Assembly: GCA_025062275.1 (NCBI GenBank)
Contig: JANXAP010000018.1
Coordinates: forward strand, 124,001 to 188,000
Length of the DNA stretch: 64,000 nt
Source: Dehalococcoidia bacterium
GTDB lineage: Bacteria > Chloroflexota > Dehalococcoidia > SM23-28-2 > HRBIN24
Direction of reading: 5' to 3'
Within the stretch, counting starts at the first letter, position 1. Every line of letters starts with the position of its first letter. A program made the position numbers and the translations under genes. Below the pieces are notes generated by a model that did no database searches, was not told the DNA's origin, and saw only the letters and a list, made by a program, of their open reading frames with translations. This document shows, one piece after another, positions 58,946-64,000 of this stretch.

Positions 58946-59986
58946 TCAGCGCAGGAACAGCGCCTCGTTGAGGGCGCTGGGAGTGCCGCCGCCGGGTGTC
59001 AGGCCGCCGGCCAGCACGTAGATGGTGTCTCCCACGGCTGCCGCCCCGAGCCCGTGACGGGCGGTGGGTAGGGGTGGGCCGGCGGTCCACGTATCGGTCG
59101 CGGGGTCGTAGATCTCGTTCTCGGCAAAGGTGCCGGCAGCCCCCTCGCCGCCGAAGACGTAGATGCGCCCGCCGGCCACCGCGGCGGCCACGCCGCTGCG
59201 GGCGGTAGGCAGGGGAGCGCGGCGCCGCCAGGTATCGGTAGCCGGGTCGTATTCCTCGTTGACGTCCAGGTTCTGACGGAAGTCCAGGCGCAGCCGCCCG
59301 CCGATGGCGTAGAGGCGGTCGCCCACCGCCGCCACGGCCATGTGGTCGCGAGGCACCTGCATGGGCGCCCGTCGCTCCCAGCGGTCGCTGGCGGGGTCGT
59401 AGACCTCGGTGGCGCCCGTGTTGGCCCCGCCCACGGTAACGCCCCCCACTGCGTAGATGCGCCCGCCTATGACGGCCGCCCCCAGGGCACCGCGCGGGGT
59501 GGGCATGGGCGTCCTGCGCGTCCATGAGTTGCTCCGGGGGTCGTATTCGTAGACGCTGGCCACGGGCGAGAAGCCATCGCGGAAGCCGCCGATGACGTAT
59601 ATCTTGCCGCCCAGGGCCACCGCCGCCGGATGGTGCAGGGGCTCGGGCAGGGGCGCTGCCACCGACCAGGAGCCGCTGGCGGGGTCGTATACCTCCACCC
59701 GGCGCCCGGCCTCGGCCGAGCCCAATCCGCCGATGACGTATACGCGTCCTTCCAGGGCCACGGCCGCCACCTCGCTGCGGGGCGTGGGCAGGGGGGCCAA
59801 GGCGCGCCACGTGGGGACCGATGTCGGTGTGGGCGCGGCAGGAATGGGGGCGGGAGCCGGACGGGTCTCCGTGGGGGAGACCGGGGCCGCGGCCGGGGGC
59901 GGTTCCCCGTCCCCGCAGGCCAGGGCGACCCATGCGACCGTCAGGGCGCTGGCCAGGCACAGGCGTTTCCCGACCGCTACGAGCAT
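58946..59986 (-). CDS. Kelch-repeat lipoprotein
   Basis: 346 residues from ATG 59986 (an ATG 30 bases upstream is also open). Lipobox WVALAC. A Pro/Ala/Thr linker follows, then six kelch repeats, each with a hydrophobic-Gly-Gly turn (YVIGG, YVIGG, YAVGG, YAIGG, YVFGG, YVLAGG) and the YDPxxxxW element. Six repeats fit a complete propeller. A surface-exposed binding or sugar-oxidase-like role is possible; no catalytic residues are recognisable. Confidence 0.9.
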   Translation of the reverse strand: MLVAVGKRLCLASALTVAWVALACGDGEPPPAAAPVSPTETRPAPAPIPAAPTPTSVPTWRALAPLPTPRSEVAAVALEGRVYVIGGLGSAEAGRRVEVYDPASGSWSVAAPLPEPLHHPAAVALGGKIYVIGGFRDGFSPVASVYEYDPRSNSWTRRTPMPTPRGALGAAVIGGRIYAVGGVTVGGANTGATEVYDPASDRWERRAPMQVPRDHMAVAAVGDRLYAIGGRLRLDFRQNLDVNEEYDPATDTWRRRAPLPTARSGVAAAVAGGRIYVFGGEGAAGTFAENEIYDPATDTWTAGPPLPTARHGLGAAAVGDTIYVLAGGLTPGGGTPSALNEALFLR

Positions 59987-60059
59987 CGTCGGGCTATGCC
60001 CCTCCCGTGCCGTCATGGTGGCGCCATGGTAGCAGCGGGGCGGGGAGGGCCACAAGCCT

Positions 60060-61448
60060 CTAGCGACGGCCCAGGCGATGCAGGCTGAGGGAGTTCTCCC
60101 AGCCCCGCACTTCGGGCGCCCAGCGCACCAGCACCACCAGGTCGCCCCGATGCAGCAGTCCTTTCCCCACCAGCAGTTGCTCCATGGCCGCCACCATCTG
60201 GCGCATGGTGGCCGGCCGAGGTGCCAGCAGGGGCACCACCCCCCACCAGAGGGCCAGCCGCCGCCAGGTGCTCTCCCGTGGAGTGATGGCGAAGACGGGC
60301 ACAGGCGGCCTCTCCTTGGAGATGGACATGGCCATGCGCCCCCCGCGGGTGAACACCACGATGGCCTTGGCCTTTACATCCTGGGCCAGGTGGCAGGCCG
60401 AACGGGCCAGCGCCCTTCGACGACCGACTCGCGTCCCGTCCAGGTGGGGCGCCCTCACCTCCGGGTCTACCCTGAGGGCGATGGAGGCGATAGTGCGCAC
60501 GGCATCCACCGGATGGCGTCCCACCGCTGTCTCTGCGGACAGCATGAGGGCGTCGGAGCCGTCCAGAATGGCGTTGGCCACATCGGAGACCTCGGCGCGG
60601 GTGGGATGGTCCCGCTCCACCATGCTCTCCAGCATCTGGGTGGCGGTGACGGCCAGTATGCCACGCTGGTTGGCCTGCCGGAGGATGCGCTTCTGGGCCA
60701 GGGGCACCTCCTCCAGGGAGACCTCCAGGCCCAGGTCGCCCCGCGCCACCATCACGCCGTCGGCGGTGGCCAGCACCTCGTCCAGGTGGGCCAGGGCCTC
60801 ACGCCGCTCCAGCTTGGCGATGACCAAAGGGCGTTCGGGGACCGACAGGCGCGCCTTCAGGGCCCGCAGGTCGGCGGCCCTGCGCACGAAGGACATGGCG
60901 ACGTAGTCCACCCCCAGCTCCAGCCCGAGGCGCAGGTCGGCCTCGTCCTTGGGAGTGACGTGGCCGGACACCACCACGCCCCCGGGGAGGTGCACCCCCA
61001 GCCCGGTGCGGACCCAGCCGCCCCGGATGACCCTCGCCCGCGCGCCGTGGGCCAGGGCCTCCTCGACGATCAGCTCCACCTCGCCGTCCCCCAGCAGCAG
61101 CCTCTCCCCAGGCCGTACCGAGAGCTCCAGGCCGGGGTGCTCCACCGGCAACCCTTCGCTCCTGTCCCAGGAGAGGACCACGGCCTCTCCCCGCTCCAGC
61201 AGCCGGGGGCCGTCCAGCGGCCCCAGACGTGCCTTCACCCCCTGGAGGTCCTGGACGATGGCCACCGGCCGCTCCATCTCCCGGGAAAGGCGTCGCACCA
61301 GCCGTGCCAGCCGGGCATGCTCCTCGGGAGTGCCGTAGGAGAAGTTGAGGCGGACGCCGTCCAGGCCGGCGGCGAGCATGGCCCGGAGCACCGCCTCGGA
61401 GGAGGAGGCAGGTCCCAGGGTGGCCAACACCTTCGTCCGCCGCACCAC
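60060..61448 (-). CDS. pyk: Pyruvate kinase
   Basis: 462 residues from GTG 61448, which has GGAGGGG 8 bases upstream and gives the normal N-terminus RRTKVLATLGPASSS; ATG 61484 is an alternative overlapping the MFS gene. Catalytic parts: RLNFSYGTPEEH (usual SHG is SYG), VIAKLERREAL with the essential Lys, DGVMVARGDLGLEV for Mg binding and TATQMLESMVERDHPTRAEV. It makes pyruvate and ATP from PEP. The C-terminal allosteric domain is short and ends WENSLSLHRLGRR. Downstream of an MFS gene on the same strand. Confidence 0.95.
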   Translation of the reverse strand: MVRRTKVLATLGPASSSEAVLRAMLAAGLDGVRLNFSYGTPEEHARLARLVRRLSREMERPVAIVQDLQGVKARLGPLDGPRLLERGEAVVLSWDRSEGLPVEHPGLELSVRPGERLLLGDGEVELIVEEALAHGARARVIRGGWVRTGLGVHLPGGVVVSGHVTPKDEADLRLGLELGVDYVAMSFVRRAADLRALKARLSVPERPLVIAKLERREALAHLDEVLATADGVMVARGDLGLEVSLEEVPLAQKRILRQANQRGILAVTATQMLESMVERDHPTRAEVSDVANAILDGSDALMLSAETAVGRHPVDAVRTIASIALRVDPEVRAPHLDGTRVGRRRALARSACHLAQDVKAKAIVVFTRGGRMAMSISKERPPVPVFAITPRESTWRRLALWWGVVPLLAPRPATMRQMVAAMEQLLVGKGLLHRGDLVVLVRWAPEVRGWENSLSLHRLGRR

Positions 61449-61473
61449 CGCCCTCACCCCTCCCCGGTGCCCC

Positions 61474-62769
61474 TCAGGGGGCATCGCCCATGGCAGCGGC
61501 CGCCGCGCGGCGTCCCAGCCGGTAGAGGAGGGCCAGAGCTACGCCCAGAGCGCACAGGGCGGCAAAGGACAGGACGGCCCCCTGCACCCCTACCGTGTCG
61601 GCCACCAGCCCCAGCGTCATGCTGCCGATGGGGGTGGTGCCGGCGAAGAGGAGGGTGTACAGGCTCATGATGCGTCCGCGCATCTCGGGTGGGGACAGGA
61701 GCTGCAGGCGGGCGTTGGCGCTGGTGGTGAAGGTGATGCCGGCCAGGCCCATGCCTGCCAGGATGAGCAGCGATACACCATACCACTGCGACAGGCCCAG
61801 CAGGGCCAGCATGGCGCTGAAGGCTGCTGCCCCCAGCAGCATCTGCCCCTCGCTGGCCCGTTGGCGGTAGGCTACCACCAGGGCGGCAGCGATGGCCCCC
61901 AGCCCCACCGCCGTGTCCATCAGCCCGAACTCCTGCGATCCCACATGCAGGACCTGCCGCGCCAGCAAGGGCAGCATGGTGCGATAGTTGTAGCCGAAGG
62001 TGCCGATGAAGGCCATCAGGATGACCACCTGGAACACGGCCGGCGTGCGGAAGGCATAGACCACTCCCTCCCACAGCTCGGCCACCATGGGCGCCGACGC
62101 CCGCCGCGGCGGGGAATGCATCTCCCGGTCGCGTATCAGCAACAGGCCCGCCAGCACCGGCACGAAGGAGGCGGCGTTGAGCAAGAAGGCGCTCTCCAGT
62201 CCGATGGTAGCGATGGCCAGCCCCGCCACGGCCGGCCCCAGCACCCGCGCCAGGTTGAATACGGCGCTGTAGAGGGCGACGGCGTTGGGCACCTTTTCGC
62301 TGGGCACCAGCTCCGGGATCAGCGCCTGGCGGGTCGGGTTGGAGAAGGCGTTGACGGTTCCCAGGACGAAGGCCAGCAGGTAGACGTGCCACAGCCGTAC
62401 CGCGTCGGTGGCCACCAGCACGCCGATGGCCGTGGCCTGGGCCATGGCCACCGCCTGCAGGGCCATGAGCAGTCGCTTCTTGGGCAGGCGGTCGACCAGC
62501 ACCCCCGCAGGAAGGGACAGAAGACCGATGGGCAGGAACTGCAGCATCACCGCCGTGCCCAGGGCCACCGGCGAGGACGTGAGACTGGTCACCAGCCAGC
62601 CCTGGGCGGTGTTCTGCATCCAAGTGCCGGTGAGGGATATGGACTGCCCGGCCCAGTAGAGGCGGTAGTTGCGGATCCTCAGGGCAGAGAAGGTGCCGGT
62701 CAGGCCCAGCCCGTCTCCGCGACGGAGAAGGAACAGAGTCCTGCCGGTGCTGCGGCGTTCACCGTCCAT
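61474..62769 (-). CDS. MFS transporter, MFS_3/EntS-like
   Basis: 431 residues, about 12 helices. Start: FSALRIRNYRLYWAGQSISLTGTWMQ, then GVLVDRLPKKRLLMALQ after helix 2 and SNPTRQALIPELVPSEKVPNA, all typical of the MFS_3 group. Substrate unknown. A TATAAT box lies 27 bases before the ATG. Confidence 0.9.
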   Translation of the reverse strand: MDGERRSTGRTLFLLRRGDGLGLTGTFSALRIRNYRLYWAGQSISLTGTWMQNTAQGWLVTSLTSSPVALGTAVMLQFLPIGLLSLPAGVLVDRLPKKRLLMALQAVAMAQATAIGVLVATDAVRLWHVYLLAFVLGTVNAFSNPTRQALIPELVPSEKVPNAVALYSAVFNLARVLGPAVAGLAIATIGLESAFLLNAASFVPVLAGLLLIRDREMHSPPRRASAPMVAELWEGVVYAFRTPAVFQVVILMAFIGTFGYNYRTMLPLLARQVLHVGSQEFGLMDTAVGLGAIAAALVVAYRQRASEGQMLLGAAAFSAMLALLGLSQWYGVSLLILAGMGLAGITFTTSANARLQLLSPPEMRGRIMSLYTLLFAGTTPIGSMTLGLVADTVGVQGAVLSFAALCALGVALALLYRLGRRAAAAAMGDAP

Positions 62770-62796
62770 GTGCCACCCGAGGCGGCGCGCATCCCC

Positions 62797-62802
62797 ATTA
62801 TA
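62797..62802 (-). promoter_or_regulatory. -10 box TATAAT of the MFS gene
   Basis: Consensus TATAAT on the minus strand, 27 bases before the ATG. Transcript leader would be about 20 bases. No good -35. Confidence 0.55.
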
Positions 62803-62844
62803 CGGACGCGAAGGACGGGCGGGCCGTATCGGCCGGGAATCCGC

Positions 62845-63279
62845 CTATCGGGGTCGGCAGGAGGGGCAGAGGGCGTAAATGGCCACCTGCTGGGAAAGGG
62901 GCTGGAAGCCCGTGCGCTGGGAGGCCAGCTCCGCCAGCCTTTCCAGGTAGCCGCCGTCGTCGTGCAGGTCGCACACCTGCCCGCAGCGGATGCAAAGCAC
63001 GTTCACGTGAGGCGTGGGGTCGGTGTCGTAGCGCGTGCCGCCGGGGAAGGGCAAAGGCTGGATGAGCCCCTTGGCCATCAGGACCTCTAGCGTGTTGTAG
63101 ATGGTGCCCATGGTGATGTGGGGCAGGTGCCGGCACACCCGCTGGTAAATCTCCTGCACCGTGAGGTGCTCGGCCGTGCCCAGGATAGCTTCGGCCACGG
63201 CCACCCTCTGAGCGGTGACCCTGATGCCGCGGCGGCGCAGCTCCTGGACGATAGCCTCGCGTTGCACCTTGGTCGTCAT
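62845..63279 (-). CDS. Fur-family metalloregulator, PerR-like
   Basis: 144 residues from ATG 63279. Winged helix with ELRRRGIRVTAQRVAVAEAIL and HITMGTIYNTLEVL. Structural zinc cysteines C96, C99 (CIRC) and C138, C141 (CPSC). A metal site is suggested by TPHVNVLC. Fur, Zur and PerR are not safely separated from this alone; four-Cys zinc plus the short chain favour PerR or Fur-like. Promoter directly upstream. It is divergent from cobD. Confidence 0.9.
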   Translation of the reverse strand: MTTKVQREAIVQELRRRGIRVTAQRVAVAEAILGTAEHLTVQEIYQRVCRHLPHITMGTIYNTLEVLMAKGLIQPLPFPGGTRYDTDPTPHVNVLCIRCGQVCDLHDDGGYLERLAELASQRTGFQPLSQQVAIYALCPSCRPR

Positions 63280-63293
63280 ATCTATCCCAGCCC

Positions 63294-63322
63294 TTTGTAT
63301 CATGTGGGTAAACCAGGGTCAA
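63294..63322 (-). promoter_or_regulatory. Promoter of the Fur-family gene
   Basis: Minus strand TTGACC (63322-63317), 17-base spacer, TACAAA (63299-63294). The leader to ATG 63279 would be about 8 bases, which favours that start over ATG 63303, whose codon lies inside the promoter. Confidence 0.7.
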
Positions 63323-63385
63323 CTTTCTGCCCCGCCTCTCAGATAAGGCCAGGGCCGGTGCCTGGCCGCCCGTCGTTCTGCCATC

Positions 63386-63391
63386 TATGCT
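63386..63391 (+). promoter_or_regulatory. -10 box TATGCT of cobD
   Basis: TATGCT ends 8 bases before the ATG at 63400. Leaderless geometry. Confidence 0.5.
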
Positions 63392-63399
63392 GGGCATTG

Positions 63400-64000
63400 A
63401 TGCGCAGGCTGGTCGTCTTTGCCCTGGCCCTGCTCCTGGACCTCCTGCTGGGGGAGCCGCCCGAGTCGGCCCACCCCACCGTCTGGGCGGGACGGGCTGC
63501 CCAGGCCCTGGAGCCATTGGGCAGGCGACTGGCCCCGCGCAGTCAGTTGCTCTTCGGCGGGGCAGTGGCCCTGGTGCTGCCTATAGCGGCAGCCCTGGCG
63601 GGCCGTCGGGCGCTGCGCGGCGCCGCCAGGCCCGGCTGGGCGGGCCTGCTGGCCGAGGCCGGCCTCTTCAAGAGCACCTTCGCTGTCCGTGCGCTGCTGG
63701 GGGAGGCGCTGGCCCTGCGACGGTTGCTGGAGGAAGGGGACCTGCAGGGCGCCCGACAACGGGCTCGGGCGCTGGTGGGTCGCGATACCTCCCGCCTGGG
63801 GGTCGCCGAGCTGGTGTCGGCCGGCCTCGAATCCCTGGCCGAGAACAGCACCGATGCGTTCATAGCGCCGTGGCTTTACTATGTGGTGGCGGGGACGGAG
63901 GGCGCCCTGGCCTACCGCGTCATCAACACCCTCGATGCCATGTGGGGCTACCATGGGGAGTACGAGCACTTGGGGAAGGCGGCCGCCCGTCTGGACGACC
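63400..64000 (+). CDS. cobD: Adenosylcobinamide-phosphate synthase CobD/CbiB, 3' end cut by window
   Basis: About 200 residues visible. It attaches aminopropanol phosphate in adenosylcobalamin synthesis, in the membrane. Family motifs: LLLDLLLGEPPESAHPTVW at the start, ESLAENSTDAFIAPWLYYV and VINTLDAMWGYHGEYEHLGK. Membrane helices at about 3-15 and 52-70. Divergent from the Fur-family gene; a cobalamin riboswitch is not visible in the 96 bases between them. Confidence 0.92.
   Translation, partial: MRRLVVFALALLLDLLLGEPPESAHPTVWAGRAAQALEPLGRRLAPRSQLLFGGAVALVLPIAAALAGRRALRGAARPGWAGLLAEAGLFKSTFAVRALLGEALALRRLLEEGDLQGARQRARALVGRDTSRLGVAELVSAGLESLAENSTDAFIAPWLYYVVAGTEGALAYRVINTLDAMWGYHGEYEHLGKAAARLDD

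Noticed and set aside
63304-63399. A cobalamin riboswitch upstream of cobD
   Set aside because: Only 96 bases separate it from the divergent Fur-family gene, too short for the element, and a -10 box sits 8 bases from the start, leaving no leader.

Overview
The window is about 68% GC by eye, gene-dense, and has no rRNA, tRNA, CRISPR array, transposase or integrase that I can recognise. The gene mix suggests a respiratory bacterium that uses menaquinone. It includes a menaquinone-type UbiE/MenG methyltransferase, an ETF plus a membrane iron-sulfur ETF:quinone oxidoreductase, flavin/F420-type luciferase-like oxidoreductases, class III CoA-transferases, a PQQ-type dehydrogenase, GatB and YvcK. 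My best guess is a Chloroflexota lineage (Dehalococcoidia-like or a relative); this is an inference from gene content, not from a marker phylogeny.

Layout. 1-10.8 kb: a truncated ACT-domain malic enzyme, a lipoprotein, then a minus-strand run of the ETF-oxidising membrane protein, etfB, etfA, coaE, and a MoxR-type ATPase coupled to a large VWA protein. 10.9-16.6 kb: an Eis-like acetyltransferase, then acyl-CoA ligase, two crotonases with two tiny paralogous proteins between them, and a menaquinone methyltransferase. 16.7-19.7 kb: an unusual export module. It has a strong promoter behind palindromes and DnaA-box-like repeats, two small paralogous exported proteins (the second frameshifted), a SipW/S26B-type signal peptidase fused to a DUF5305-like membrane part, and an RTX-repeat protein sharing the same N-terminal motif. 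19.7-25.6 kb: a PQQ-type dehydrogenase, a coupled copper-ATPase operon, and an LLM oxidoreductase. 25.6-31.8 kb: LLM, VOC, MFS, an ECF sigma factor with a membrane DUF5666 protein, and recN.

31.9-41.4 kb is housekeeping: gatB, yvcK, secG, a peptide-binding protein, a SAM hydroxide adenosyltransferase, fmt, rplY/ctc, a DUF2905 protein, larE and a PHP phosphoesterase. 41.5-45.9 kb: hyuA, an opposed cysteine hydrolase, and hyuB, which fit N-methylhydantoin or hydantoin breakdown. 45.9-49.0 kb: a TetR-controlled MmpL exporter operon with a clear operator. 49.1-56.5 kb: zinc alcohol dehydrogenase, a degenerate trypsin-like lipoprotein, cytochrome P450, a tandem class III CoA-transferase and a family I CoA-transferase. 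56.5-64 kb: a 3D-domain secreted protein, an RNase J-like nuclease, a kelch lipoprotein, pyruvate kinase, MFS, a Fur/PerR regulator and a truncated cobD.

A recurring theme is translational coupling by 4-base overlaps, and a TANNNT box 8-14 bases before the start codon of first genes that lack a clear Shine-Dalgarno site, which points to leaderless or near-leaderless transcripts. No gene-free stretch exceeds 300 bases; the longest, upstream of fmt, is described as a feature.
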